64,000 bases of DNA from WHSW01 sp035296705 (lineage in GTDB: Bacteria > Actinomycetota > Thermoleophilia > Solirubrobacterales > 70-9). The notes under the pieces are model-generated. The model worked only from the letters and a program-made list of their open reading frames with translations, did not search any database and was not told the origin of the DNA. This document shows positions 44,664-53,797 of this stretch, piece by piece. The stretch is taken from contig DATHAL010000009.1 of assembly GCA_035296705.1 (NCBI GenBank), positions 1 through 64,000 of the forward strand, written 5' to 3'. The position numbers were made by a program, and so were the translations under genes. Within the stretch, counting starts at the first letter, position 1, and every line of letters starts with the position of its first letter.

Positions 44664-45113
44664 ATGACGGGAGAGAGCGCGGAGCGATTCGTCGTCGCGA
44701 GCCTGCAGTTGCTCGCCCTCACGTTCGCCGTCGTCGGCCTGCTCTTCCTCTGCCTGCCCGACGGCACGCTCGATGCGCTCGACGACGTCGGCGACTGGCT
44801 GCCGCTTGGCTCGTTCACCGACGCGCCGGAGACGACGGAGCAGCTCTGGCTCGCGCTCGGCTTCGCGTACATGACGGTGATCACCGGGCTCTGCCTCGTC
44901 GTCTCCACGGACGTAGTGCGTTACCGCCCGCTGCTTCTCGTGCTCGCGGCGGGCAAGGCGGCCTCCTCGCTCACCGCGCTCGGCTTCTACCTGTTCGACA
45001 CGGACGTCTTCGCCTACCTCCTCAACTTCCTCGTCGACGGCTTCCTGGTCGGGGCCGCCGTGTTGCTGTGGTCGGTGGCGGGGCGCGTCGGCGACCCGGC
45101 CGGTGCCACCTGA
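44664..45113 (+). CDS. Small membrane protein, unknown
   Basis: 149 residues from ATG 44664 (ATG 44652 is an alternative). Four predicted membrane helices: FVVASLQLLALTFAVVGLLFL, LWLALGFAYMTVITGLCLVV, PLLLVLAAGKAASSLTALGFYLF and YLLNFLVDGFLVGAAVLLWSV (each within 20-23 residues; limits approximate). Divergent from gatC. Its TGA at 45111 is in the same frame as the following GMC gene, suggesting co-transcription. Confidence 0.75.
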   Translation: MTGESAERFVVASLQLLALTFAVVGLLFLCLPDGTLDALDDVGDWLPLGSFTDAPETTEQLWLALGFAYMTVITGLCLVVSTDVVRYRPLLLVLAAGKAASSLTALGFYLFDTDVFAYLLNFLVDGFLVGAAVLLWSVAGRVGDPAGAT

Positions 45114-45173
45114 AGGCGCCCGCCGGGGCTCAGCTCCGCCGAGCAGCGGATCCTCCGCGCCTTCGCGGAGGCG

Positions 45174-47042
45174 ATGGCTCCGGGTGTCGGACCGCTGCCG
45201 CCCGCAGCCGGGGCGCGCGGAACCGCGGGCACGGTCGATCCGGTCGCCCAGCTCGCCCCGCTGCTCGCAGCGCTGCCGCCGCGGACGATGCGCCAGATCA
45301 AGCTCGCGCTGCGGGCGTTCGAGTGGCTTGCGCTGCGCCGGTTCTCGCGCGCGAGCGTCAGCGCCCGGCAGCGCTACCTGCGCGACCTCGAGCGTGACGG
45401 ATCGCGGCTTCGCCGCGACCTGCTCCTCTTCCTCAAGGTCCTGGTGGGGCTCGGGTACGCGAACGACATCCGCGTGGAGGAGTCGGTCGGCTACCGGTGG
45501 CGATGCGGCGTCGCCGAGGGCGCGGAGCCCGACGCGGCCCGGGACGCGTCGCTGGGCGACCTCGAGCCGAACGGCGCCGCCGAGGAGTGCGACGTGATCA
45601 TCGTGGGGTCCGGGGCGGGCGGCGCGGTCGCCGCGACCGTGTTGGCCGAGTCCGGGCTCGACGTGCTCGTGCTCGAGGCGGGACCGCATCTCGACCGCAC
45701 CAGCTTTCCGTCCGAGCCGATCGCGGCGATCGCGGCGCTCTATCGCGACGGTGGGCTCACGATCGCCGACGGCCGCCCCTCGATCCCGACGCCGGTCGGG
45801 CGCGCGGTGGGCGGCACGACGGTGATCAACTCGGGCACCTGCTTTCGCACCCCGGAGCCGGTGCTCGCCCGGTGGGCAGCCGAGCACGGGATCGGCTGGG
45901 CGACGAAGCTCGAGTCCGACTTCGCGCAGATCGAGGAGATGCTCGACGTGCGCGAGGTCGACCCGGAGCGCATGGGCCGCAACGGGCAGCTCCTGCGCGC
46001 GGGCGCCGAGGCGCTCGGGGTCCGGCACGCGCCGCTGCGGCGCAACGCGGGCCGCTGCGAGCAATGCAGCTCCTGCCCGATCGGCTGCCGCCTCGACCTA
46101 AAGCGCGCCATGCACGTCTCCTACCTGCCGCGGGCCGTCGCGGCCGGCGCTCGGGTGCGCGCGGGAGTGGAGGCGCGGCGGATCGTGTTCGAGCGCGGCC
46201 GCGCCACCGGGCTCGAATGCCGGGCGGGCGTCGCGCGCGGCGGCGGTGGGCGGCGGTATGAGGTCCGCGCGCGACGCGGCGTCGTCCTGGCCGGCGGCGC
46301 GTTCGGAACGCCGGAGCTCCTCATACGGTCCGGCTTTCGCTCACGGAGCGGCCAGCTCGGCCGCAACCTGCGGATCCATCCGGCGTGCTGGGTCGGCGCG
46401 CGCTTCGACGAGCCGGTGGTCGGCTGGCAGGGCGTGATGCAGAGCTACGCCGTCGAGGAGTGGGAGCCGCAGGGCATCCTGCTCGAGGCCACCTTCACGC
46501 CGCTCGCGTTCGGCGGCCAGTGGCTGCCTGGCATCGGCGCCGAACACCAGGAGCGCCTGCTCGCCTTCGACCACCTCGCCTCGACCGGCGTCCACCTCTC
46601 GGACCGCTCGAGCGGCCGCGTCGGGCTCGGGCGCGACGGGTCGCTGCGCATCTCCTACCGGCTGCTGCCCGACGACGCGCGCCGGCTCGTGTTCGGGATC
46701 GCGCGCGCCGCCGAGCTCTACCACGCGGCCGGGGCGTCCGAGGTCTATCCGCAGATCTCCGGGATCCCGACCCTGCCGCGATCGCGGATCGCCGAGCTCG
46801 AGGCCTCGCCGCCGCCCCGCTCCGCGCTGCGTCTCGAGGCGTTCCACCCGATGGGCACGGCGCGGATGGACGCCGATCCCCGGCGCGGGGTCGCCGGCGC
46901 CGATGGCGCCGTCCACGGCGCGGAGGGACTCCACGTCGCCGACGGCTCACTGTTGCCGAGCTCGCTGGGCGTCAACCCCATGCTGACGATCATGGCGATG
47001 GCAGGACGGGTCGCCACCGCGGTCGCGCAGCGCGCCGCCTGA
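45174..47042 (+). CDS. GMC-family (FAD-dependent) oxidoreductase
   Basis: 622 residues from ATG 45174. After a ~140-residue helical N-terminal region comes the FAD motif VIIVGSGAGGAVAATVLAESG, then VGGTTVINSGTCFRTPE, and the C-terminal FHPMGTARMDADP and HVADGSLLPSSLGVNPMLTIMAMAGR. The Cys-rich CEQCSSCPIGC near residue 300 recalls long-chain alcohol oxidase/FAO-type members. The real N-terminus may be longer: sequence upstream in frame reads LSSAEQRILRAFAEA, protein-like, but no ATG, GTG or TTG precedes it after the TGA at 45111. Substrate unknown. Confidence 0.85.
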   Translation: MAPGVGPLPPAAGARGTAGTVDPVAQLAPLLAALPPRTMRQIKLALRAFEWLALRRFSRASVSARQRYLRDLERDGSRLRRDLLLFLKVLVGLGYANDIRVEESVGYRWRCGVAEGAEPDAARDASLGDLEPNGAAEECDVIIVGSGAGGAVAATVLAESGLDVLVLEAGPHLDRTSFPSEPIAAIAALYRDGGLTIADGRPSIPTPVGRAVGGTTVINSGTCFRTPEPVLARWAAEHGIGWATKLESDFAQIEEMLDVREVDPERMGRNGQLLRAGAEALGVRHAPLRRNAGRCEQCSSCPIGCRLDLKRAMHVSYLPRAVAAGARVRAGVEARRIVFERGRATGLECRAGVARGGGGRRYEVRARRGVVLAGGAFGTPELLIRSGFRSRSGQLGRNLRIHPACWVGARFDEPVVGWQGVMQSYAVEEWEPQGILLEATFTPLAFGGQWLPGIGAEHQERLLAFDHLASTGVHLSDRSSGRVGLGRDGSLRISYRLLPDDARRLVFGIARAAELYHAAGASEVYPQISGIPTLPRSRIAELEASPPPRSALRLEAFHPMGTARMDADPRRGVAGADGAVHGAEGLHVADGSLLPSSLGVNPMLTIMAMAGRVATAVAQRAA

Positions 47043-47053
47043 CCCGGAAACGC

Positions 47054-47080
47054 CGACGACCGCCCCGTGGGCGGCCGTCG
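47054..47080 (+). terminator. Hairpin after the GMC gene
   Basis: CGACGACCGCCC and GGGCGGCCGTCG form a 12-bp stem with one A-C mismatch around a 3-nt loop, 12 nt past the stop. GC-rich, without U-tract; probably the transcript end. Confidence 0.5.
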
Positions 47081-47125
47081 CGTCTCACCTCTCCTGCCGA
47101 GCGCTGGCGCCCGGCTCCCCGCTTG

Positions 47126-47617
47126 CTAGGTGGACGGCGGTGGCGCGCTCGTATCGCGTCCCTGGAGGCGGTCCGCCTCATCGCCGAAGGAGGTGCCCTC
47201 CTCCTGCATCGCGAGCCAACCGCCGTACGCAATTCCGGCCGCAGCGATCAGGCCGAGGAACACGCCGTACTTGCGGTCCGCGTCGCTGGGCGTATCGAGC
47301 AGGCGGTAGATGATCAGGATTGTCGAGAGGATCCCGAGCCCAGCGGTGATCGCGCTCGCCGCCACGGGCAGCGCCACGGTCTGCGACATCGCGCTGGCGG
47401 CCGCGAACGCAACGGCCACGATCACGGTCACGAACAGGACGATGTCGATGAAGCCGAACGACTCCCAGGCGTTGAAATTGGCATCGACGTCACCGGTGAC
47501 ATCCTCGGCGACGCCGCTGACGTCGAAGCCGAACCAGGGCAGGAACATGATGATGAACAGGGCTACGGCCGAGATCCCCGCGATCAGTTCGCCTCGCCTG
47601 ACTCTGTCTAAGTCCAT
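47126..47617 (-). CDS. Four-TM membrane protein, unknown
   Basis: 163 residues. Hydrophobic helices begin at ELIAGISAVALFIIMFLPWF, DIVLFVTVIVAVAFAAASA, AASAITAGLGILSTILIIY and VFLGLIAAAGIAYGGWLAM. Unlike most genes here it has a good Shine-Dalgarno (GAGGAGAG, 2-4 nt before ATG 47617). Last gene downstream of pcrA-folD on this strand. No recognised function. Confidence 0.8.
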   Translation of the reverse strand: MDLDRVRRGELIAGISAVALFIIMFLPWFGFDVSGVAEDVTGDVDANFNAWESFGFIDIVLFVTVIVAVAFAAASAMSQTVALPVAASAITAGLGILSTILIIYRLLDTPSDADRKYGVFLGLIAAAGIAYGGWLAMQEEGTSFGDEADRLQGRDTSAPPPST

Positions 47618-47663
47618 AGCTCTCCTCTAAGCGTAGGAAGGATTGCCGGCGGCAGCCTAAGCA

Positions 47664-48518
47664 CTAACGCGGACGTTGGGAGGCCGCCCTCAGCGTATTG
47701 CTGAGCAGCATTGCAATCGTCATCGGGCCGACGCCGCCGGGAACGGGCGTGAGCGCCCCCGCCACCTCCGCGACCGCGTCGAAGTCGACGTCTCCGACCA
47801 GCCCGTCGTCGGTGCGATTGGTACCGACGTCGATCACGGTGGCGCCCGGCTTGACCATCTCCCCTGTGACGAGCCGCGGCGAGCCGACCGCGGCGATCAC
47901 GACGTCGGCGCGCGAGCAGACTGCAGCGAGGTCGCGCGTCCGCGAATGGCAGACCGTGACGGTCGCGTCCTCCTGCAACAGCAGCGCGGCGAGCGGACGA
48001 CCGACGAGGATCGAGCGACCGACGATCACCGCCTCGGCGCCCGCGAGCCGCGCGCCCGCCTCGCCCAGGAGTTCGATCACTCCCTGAGGCGTGCACGGGA
48101 CGAGTCCGGGACGCCCCTGCGCCAGCAGGCCGGCGCTCACCGCCGTCAGGCCGTCGACATCCTTTGCCGGATCGATCGCGGCGATCACCGCGTCCTGGTC
48201 GATCCCGGCGGGCAGTGGGAGCTGCACGAGGATCCCGTCGACCCCGTCGTCGGCGTTCAGCTCCGCGACGAGCTCGAGGAGCTCCTCCTGGGCCGTCTCC
48301 GCCGACAGCCCGTGGTGGATCGAGCGCATGCCGACCGCCTCCGTCTGCTTGCGCTTGTTGCCGACGTAGATCTGGGACGCCGGGTCGTCGCCGACCAGGA
48401 CGGTCGCGAGGCCCGGCGTGTGGCCGTCGTTCGCCGCGGCGAACTCCTCCACCCCGCGCGCCACGCGCTCGCGGACGCGGGCGGCGACCGCCTTGCCGTC
48501 GATCACCGTTGCGCTCAC
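47664..48518 (-). CDS. folD: Bifunctional methylenetetrahydrofolate dehydrogenase/cyclohydrolase
   Basis: One-carbon folate enzyme; 284 residues. YVGNKRKQTEAVGM holds the catalytic Lys (K in the NKRK region), DGILVQLPLPAGIDQDAVIAAI and DVDGL, then VIVGRSILVGRPLAALLL and the C-terminal PVPGGVGPMTIAMLLSNTL. GTG start at 48518 overlaps the pcrA stop (GTGA), so it is translated with the helicase. Confidence 0.96.
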   Translation of the reverse strand: MSATVIDGKAVAARVRERVARGVEEFAAANDGHTPGLATVLVGDDPASQIYVGNKRKQTEAVGMRSIHHGLSAETAQEELLELVAELNADDGVDGILVQLPLPAGIDQDAVIAAIDPAKDVDGLTAVSAGLLAQGRPGLVPCTPQGVIELLGEAGARLAGAEAVIVGRSILVGRPLAALLLQEDATVTVCHSRTRDLAAVCSRADVVIAAVGSPRLVTGEMVKPGATVIDVGTNRTDDGLVGDVDFDAVAEVAGALTPVPGGVGPMTIAMLLSNTLRAASQRPR

Positions 48519-51500
48519 GCGACTTTCTTCAGCGGCGCGTAGTCGGCCATCAGCTTGCGCTCCGCGCCGTCGCCCGCGAAGCGGACGATGACCACCGAAC
48601 CCGCCTCGACGCCGGTCACGACTCCCTCGCCGAAGCTCGCGTGGACGACGTCGTCGCCGACGGCATAGGGAATGGCGGGCGGCGACGGCTGCGGTCGCGG
48701 AGGGGCCGCAAAGCCACCCCCGGCCCCGCGCGACCCGCCCAGCGCCGTCTCACGCGCCGAGGCCCCGCTCGACCAGCCGGTCGTCGTCGTGGCCACCTCG
48801 CGGTCGACGAGCTGATCCGGGATCTCGGCGAGAAAGCGCGACGGCAGATTCCAGCTCGAGGCGCCGTGCAGAGCCCGCCGACGGGCGCAGGTCATCCAGA
48901 GCCGGCGGCGGGCGCGCGTGACGCCGACGTAGCAGAGCCGCCGCTCCTCCTCGAGGTTGCCCTCCTCGATCGAGCGCGAGTGCGGGAAGACGCCTTCCTC
49001 GCAGCCGATCATGAACACCACGTCGTACTCGAGGCCCTTCGCGTTGTGGAGCGACATCAGTGTCGCGAGGCTCTCCTCCTCGCGGATCGAGTCCTGCTCG
49101 GAGATGAGTCGGATCTGGGCGAGGAACTCCTCGAGCGGCGTCAGCTCCTGATCGCCCTCGACCTCGCGGTTCGCGTCGAACTCCCCGGCAACGCCCACCA
49201 GCTCCTCGAGGTTCTCGATCCGCCCCTCCGCCTCGACCGTGCGCTCCGCCTCGAGCGCCTCGACGTAACCGGTCTCCCGCAGGATCGCCTCGAGAAGCTC
49301 GGCGAGCGGGCCATTGCGCTCCGCTCGCTCGCGCAGCGATGCCATCGTGTCGGCGAACCTCCCGACGGCCTTGAACGCGGCCGAGCCGAGGCCCGGGACG
49401 CCGGGCGGGTTAGAGAACACGTTCCAGATGTCCTCGCCGATCGTGTTCGAGTGCGATAGCAGCCGCGCCTGCGTCTGCTGGCCGATCCCGCGCCGCGGCG
49501 AGTTGACGACGCGTGAGAAGGAGATCGCGTCGGCGGGGTTGGCGAGCAGCGCCAGGTAGGCGACCGCGTCCTTGATCTCGGCGCGGTCATAGAACTTCGT
49601 CCCCCCGATCACCTGGTAGGGGATCTCGAACCTCACCAGCGTGTCCTCGAGCACCCGGCTCTGGGCGTTCATCCGGTAGAACACCGCGATCTGGTCGCGC
49701 GGCGTCCCGTCCTCGACCAGGCGGTTGATCTCCGACGCGACGTAGCGGGCCTCGGCGTGCTCGTCGTCGAGCTCGGCGACCGTCAGCTTCTCCCCGGTCG
49801 CGCCGTCGGTCCAGAGGTGCTTCTCCTTCTGGCTCTCGTTGTGCGCGATCAGCGCGTTCGCGGCGTCGAGGATCGTCTGCGTCGAGCGGTAGTTCTGCTC
49901 GAGCATCACCGTGGCCGCGTCGGGGAAGTCGCGCTCGAACTCGAGGATGTTCCGGATGTCGGCGCCGCGGAAGCTGTAGACCGAGTTGTGCGTGACGAGG
50001 CCGTTCGCCACGAAGTTGTGCGTCCCCTCGACATTGATGTCGTAGACGGGCCGGCTGAGTTCGATCGATCGGACAGACTCGACGGTGTCGTAACCGCCGT
50101 CATCCGTGAACATCGCCATTCCGGGCCGCACGGATGCCGCCGGAATGCATGGCAGGGAGTTCGTGCCGACCTGCCCCTGCTTGTCCGAGCCGAATCGCCC
50201 CATGACTCGAACTGAGATGTCCATCGCGCCGCTCACGCGGCCCGCAATCCGAACAGCCTCGCTGAAGTCCTTGAGACAAGTCTCGTAGCGCCATGAGCCG
50301 GACTGCGACTTTGCGGGTCGCACTGAGAGATCCAGGTTCTCGAGCGCGCGCTTGCCCTCCGCATCGCGTCCCACCATCGCGAGGCGATGCATCGGCGTTT
50401 GCCGCCGCTTGTCGCCACACATCGTCAACGTGAGGTTCCGGCGGCGCCCCAGGAACGATCCCGGCAGATGATGGGGATGCTGAAAGCTCAGTCCCTCGTC
50501 TGCGAGCAGTCGGCGACCTGCGGCCTCAGAGTCGATGGCATCGAAGATCTCGTCGATTCGGCCCTGGTCGGCGACGACTGACTGGCTGGCCTTCCTACCG
50601 ACGCGCGCGACGAATGGAAGCGTCGGTATGCCATAGCGGAGTGATACGAGGGTTTCCGCCTGGCGAGCATCCGCGTCGCTCTGATGCGTGGAGATAACCC
50701 ACGCAGCATCGGCGTACTCCATGAAGGACCGAAGGCGCAGACCGTGCGTTGCCTTCCCCTTTTTGTCGGTGTACATCCGCGTGGTGCCAACTCGGAAACC
50801 GATCCCGCGCTTCCACATCAAATAGGTCAGGTGAAGCTGTGGAGCCAGCCCGACCTTGTAGCCCGCGAAATGCATGTGCTCCGGCGTGCTTCGCAGACGA
50901 CGGCCGCCCTGCGTGGCGATCTCGATTCCGCGCTTCTTCACAGCTCGATCCAAGCCGGTGACCGGCGCCCCCCTGAAGTCCCCGCTGCCATGGCAGGAAA
51001 GCACCTCGTCACCCAGCTCGAGGCGTTCGATCGGCTTCGCGGAGCCGTCCGCCATCGCAATCTCGGTTCCCTCGACCAGGCACTGGAAATCGTCCCCAAC
51101 AACCGTCAGGTTCCGGTGCTCCTCGGCGAGCAGCTGAAGGAGGCGGTACTGGGCGCGGTTGGTGTCCTGGTACTCGTCGACGAGCACCCAGCGGAATATG
51201 CGGCGGTACTTGTCGCGCACGTCCGCGAAGAGCTCCAGCAGGTTGACGGTGCGGACGAGGAGGTCGTCGAAGTCCATCGCGCTCGCCTCGACCATCCGCC
51301 GCTCGTAGAGGTTGTAGGTATCGGCGACGGCCTCCTCGAACGCGCTGGAGGCGGCGTCGCCGTAGTCGCTCGCGTCGACGAGCTGGTTCTTCGCGGCCGA
51401 GATCGCCGCCTTGATCGCGCGTGGCGGATAGCGCTTCGGGTCGAGCTCGAGCTCCTGCTCGCAGCGCTTCACCATCCGCAGCGAGTCGGCCTCGTCGTAG

Positions 51501-51883
51501 ATCGTGAACGCGCGCTTGTAGCCGAGACGCGGGGCGTCGGCGCGCAGGATCCGCGCGCAGGCCGAGTGGAAGGTCATCACCCACATAGCCCGCGAGATGC
51601 CGCCGATCAGCGCCGCGACCCGCTCGCGCATCTCGTTCGCCGCCTTGTTGGTGAAGGTGATCGCGAGGATCTCGCTCGGCCGGGCGCGGCCGGTGGCGAG
51701 CAGCCACGCGATTCGGTGCGTGAGCACCCGAGTCTTGCCCGAGCCGGCGCCGGCGAGCACGAGAAGCGGCCCATCGCCGTGCGTGACCGCCTGGCGCTGC
51801 GCGGGGTTGAGATCGGCGAGCAGGCGCTCCTCAGCGTTCGCTCCAGGCGTCAGCGGCACGCCATATCCGGCCTCGGTGCTCAC
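48515..51883 (-). CDS. pcrA: PcrA/UvrD-type DNA helicase precursor containing an intein
   Basis: SF1A 3'-5' helicase. The precursor is 1122 residues; removing the 366-residue intein leaves 756, normal for PcrA. Walker A AGAGSGKTRVLTHR, motif II LVDEYQDTN, motif III split as VVGDDFQ | SVYSFRGAD by the intein, then MLEQNYRST, and VGVTRARRRL. The C-terminal ~40 residues (VGDDVVHASFGEGVVTGVE) form the RNAP/DNA-binding Tudor-like tail. GTG 51883 is chosen because TATCCT is 7 nt upstream and the frame beyond lacks homologous character. Splicing must occur for activity, since the ATPase core is interrupted. Confidence 0.94.
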   Translation of the reverse strand: MSTEAGYGVPLTPGANAEERLLADLNPAQRQAVTHGDGPLLVLAGAGSGKTRVLTHRIAWLLATGRARPSEILAITFTNKAANEMRERVAALIGGISRAMWVMTFHSACARILRADAPRLGYKRAFTIYDEADSLRMVKRCEQELELDPKRYPPRAIKAAISAAKNQLVDASDYGDAASSAFEEAVADTYNLYERRMVEASAMDFDDLLVRTVNLLELFADVRDKYRRIFRWVLVDEYQDTNRAQYRLLQLLAEEHRNLTVVGDDFQCLVEGTEIAMADGSAKPIERLELGDEVLSCHGSGDFRGAPVTGLDRAVKKRGIEIATQGGRRLRSTPEHMHFAGYKVGLAPQLHLTYLMWKRGIGFRVGTTRMYTDKKGKATHGLRLRSFMEYADAAWVISTHQSDADARQAETLVSLRYGIPTLPFVARVGRKASQSVVADQGRIDEIFDAIDSEAAGRRLLADEGLSFQHPHHLPGSFLGRRRNLTLTMCGDKRRQTPMHRLAMVGRDAEGKRALENLDLSVRPAKSQSGSWRYETCLKDFSEAVRIAGRVSGAMDISVRVMGRFGSDKQGQVGTNSLPCIPAASVRPGMAMFTDDGGYDTVESVRSIELSRPVYDINVEGTHNFVANGLVTHNSVYSFRGADIRNILEFERDFPDAATVMLEQNYRSTQTILDAANALIAHNESQKEKHLWTDGATGEKLTVAELDDEHAEARYVASEINRLVEDGTPRDQIAVFYRMNAQSRVLEDTLVRFEIPYQVIGGTKFYDRAEIKDAVAYLALLANPADAISFSRVVNSPRRGIGQQTQARLLSHSNTIGEDIWNVFSNPPGVPGLGSAAFKAVGRFADTMASLRERAERNGPLAELLEAILRETGYVEALEAERTVEAEGRIENLEELVGVAGEFDANREVEGDQELTPLEEFLAQIRLISEQDSIREEESLATLMSLHNAKGLEYDVVFMIGCEEGVFPHSRSIEEGNLEEERRLCYVGVTRARRRLWMTCARRRALHGASSWNLPSRFLAEIPDQLVDREVATTTTGWSSGASARETALGGSRGAGGGFAAPPRPQPSPPAIPYAVGDDVVHASFGEGVVTGVEAGSVVIVRFAGDGAERKLMADYAPLKKVA
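49985..51082 (-). mobile_element. Intein in PcrA motif III (366 residues)
   Basis: Starts CLVEGTEIAMADG (Cys1, block A) and ends THNFVANGLVTHN (blocks F/G, His365-Asn366), with Ser as the +1 extein residue. Block B is LRSTPEHMHF (residues 64-72). All residues needed for splicing are present. The central ~230 residues replace the usual LAGLIDADG motifs, which I cannot find; instead LTYLMWKRGIGFRVGTT, an Arg pair near 116-118, Glu143 in AETLVSLRYGIPT, and later HPHH with RRRNLTLT are seen. Counted 60-nt rows average about 63% GC inside against 68-73% outside, consistent with transfer. Confidence 0.93.
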
Positions 51884-52042
51884 CGAGGCGAGGATAGTCC
51901 CGGTCGCGGCGCGGAACCTGACCCGACGCCGACCGTCGAGCGACCTGAGCGGCCCCCGAGGGTCAGCGTCGAGTCGGCGCTTTCTCGGTCCGGAACCGAG
52001 CAATGTGCGAGTCGACGCGTAGCCGAGGAGGGAGCCGGTCTG

Positions 52043-52777
52043 TCAGCCTCCGGCCGAGGTCGGACCGCGGCGAGGCCGGAGCTCCTTGACCTCGCCCTCG
52101 GCGGGCTTGCCGTCGATCTCCGACAGGCGCCGCTCGAGCGTCGCGAGGCGGTCCGAGAGTGCCCTGATCGCGTCGGCGATCGGGTCCGGGAGGTGGATCC
52201 AGTCGGCGTCCGGGCCCTCGGGGCGCCGGCCCTCCACCCGCACCGGGTGGCCGGGGTTGCCGACGACGGTCGAGTTCGGCGGCACGTCCTCGATCACCAC
52301 CGTATTCGCGCCGACCTTGGCGCCGTGGCCGACGTTGACGGGCCCGAGCAGCTTCGCGCCAGAGCCGATCGTGACGTCGTCGCCGACCGTCGGATGGCGC
52401 TTGCCGCGAGCGAAGCCGGTGCCGCCGAGCGTGACGCCCTGGTAGAGCGTCACCCGGTCGCCGATCTCGGCGGTCTCACCGACCACGACGCCGGAGCCGT
52501 GGTCGATGAAGAACTCCTGGCCGATCTTCGCCGCCGGGTGGATCTCGACCCCGGTGACCGCGCGGCTCGCGAAGGCGATCGTCCGCGGCGCGAGCGGCAC
52601 GCCCGCCTCATAAAGCGCGTGGGCGACGCGGTGCCCGAGCAGGGCCTGGACCCCCGCCCAGCTCGTGAGGATCTCGACCGTCCCGACACCGCGGGCCGCC
52701 GGGTCGCGCTCGCGTGCCGAGGCCACGTCGCAGGAGACCTCGCTGAGCACGCGCCGCAGTGTCCCGAGCCCAAGCAT
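52043..52777 (-). CDS. cysE: Serine O-acetyltransferase
   Basis: Makes O-acetylserine from serine and acetyl-CoA; 244 residues. Short helical N-terminus and a left-handed beta-helix of hexapeptide repeats: GVEIHPAAKIGQEFFIDHG, GVVVGETAEIGDRVTLYQG, VTLGGTG, HPTVGDDVTIGSGAKLLGP and VVGNPGHPVRV. The C-terminal ~50 residues are a helical extension. Overlaps cysK (TGATG), so the two last steps of cysteine synthesis are coupled; they normally form the cysteine synthase complex. Confidence 0.94.
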   Translation of the reverse strand: MLGLGTLRRVLSEVSCDVASARERDPAARGVGTVEILTSWAGVQALLGHRVAHALYEAGVPLAPRTIAFASRAVTGVEIHPAAKIGQEFFIDHGSGVVVGETAEIGDRVTLYQGVTLGGTGFARGKRHPTVGDDVTIGSGAKLLGPVNVGHGAKVGANTVVIEDVPPNSTVVGNPGHPVRVEGRRPEGPDADWIHLPDPIADAIRALSDRLATLERRLSEIDGKPAEGEVKELRPRRGPTSAGG

Positions 52778-53727
52778 CAGTCGGCGGCGAAGAAGGGCAG
52801 GGACATGTAGCGCTCGCCGCCGTCGGGGACGATCGCGACGATTCGCTTTCCGCTCATCTCGGGGCGAGCGGCGACCTCGAGCGCCGCGCTCAGCGCCGCT
52901 CCCGATGAGATCCCGACCAGGAGGCCCTCGCGCCGCGCCGACTCGCGCGCCGTCTCGAGCGCGGTCTCGTCGTCGACGGCGATCACCTCGTCGATCACCT
53001 CGCGGTCGAGCACCTCTGGAACGAACCCCGCGCCGATCCCCTGGATCTTGTGCGGGCCTGCCGGTGCGCCGGAGAGCACAGCGGAGGTCGCAGGCTCAAC
53101 CGCGACCACGTGCACATCCGGCCGGCGCTCCTTCAGCACCTGGCCGACGCCCGTGATCGTGCCCCCGGTGCCGACGCCGGCGACGAAGACATCGATCTCG
53201 CCGTCGAGGTCGCGCCAGATCTCCTCCGCCGTCGTCCGCCGGTGGATCTCGGGGTTCGCCGGGTTCGAGAACTGCTGCGGCATGAAGGCGCCGCGGTCGG
53301 CGACGATCTCCTCCGCGAGCCGAATGGCCTCGCCCATCCCTCCAAGCGACGGGGTCTCGTGAACCTCCGCGCCGTAGCAGCGCAGGAGCTTCGTCCGCTC
53401 GCGGCTCATTCCCTCCGGAAGCGTCAGCACGAGCTCGTAGCCGCGGGCCGCGGCGACCATCGCGAGCGCGATCCCGGTGTTGCCGCTGGTCGGCTCCACG
53501 ATGACCCCGCCGGGACCGAGTGCCCCCTCCCGCTCCGCCGCCTCGATCATGGCCAGTCCGATCCTGTCCTTGACCGAGCCGCCCGGGTTTAGGTGCTCGA
53601 GCTTCGCGACGAGCTCCGCGCCGATCCCTTCGCCGAGCCGGCTCAGGCCGACGAGCGGCGTGTCGCCGATCGCCGTCGACGTCTCGGCGCCCACCCGTGG
53701 GCTCGGTGTGCTCGCTGCGTCGGCCAT
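52777..53727 (-). CDS. cysK: Cysteine synthase A (O-acetylserine sulfhydrylase)
   Basis: PLP beta-family enzyme; 316 residues. AIGDTPLVGLSRL, the PLP Lys in LEHLNPGGSVKDRIGLAMI, EPTSGNTGIALAMVAAA, phosphate loop GVGTGGTITGVGQVL, and GAGFVPEVLD, with C-terminal GISSGAALSAALEVA. ATG 53727; TACCTT sits 11 nt upstream. Substrate serine comes from serA-serC 30 kb away. Confidence 0.95.
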   Translation of the reverse strand: MADAASTPSPRVGAETSTAIGDTPLVGLSRLGEGIGAELVAKLEHLNPGGSVKDRIGLAMIEAAEREGALGPGGVIVEPTSGNTGIALAMVAAARGYELVLTLPEGMSRERTKLLRCYGAEVHETPSLGGMGEAIRLAEEIVADRGAFMPQQFSNPANPEIHRRTTAEEIWRDLDGEIDVFVAGVGTGGTITGVGQVLKERRPDVHVVAVEPATSAVLSGAPAGPHKIQGIGAGFVPEVLDREVIDEVIAVDDETALETARESARREGLLVGISSGAALSAALEVAARPEMSGKRIVAIVPDGGERYMSLPFFAAD

Positions 53728-53797
53728 CCGCTTGAGCCAAGGTAGCCCAACCGGCGGGCGAGGCGGCGGCGCCGGTCGGCCGTCTACAGTGCCCGCG

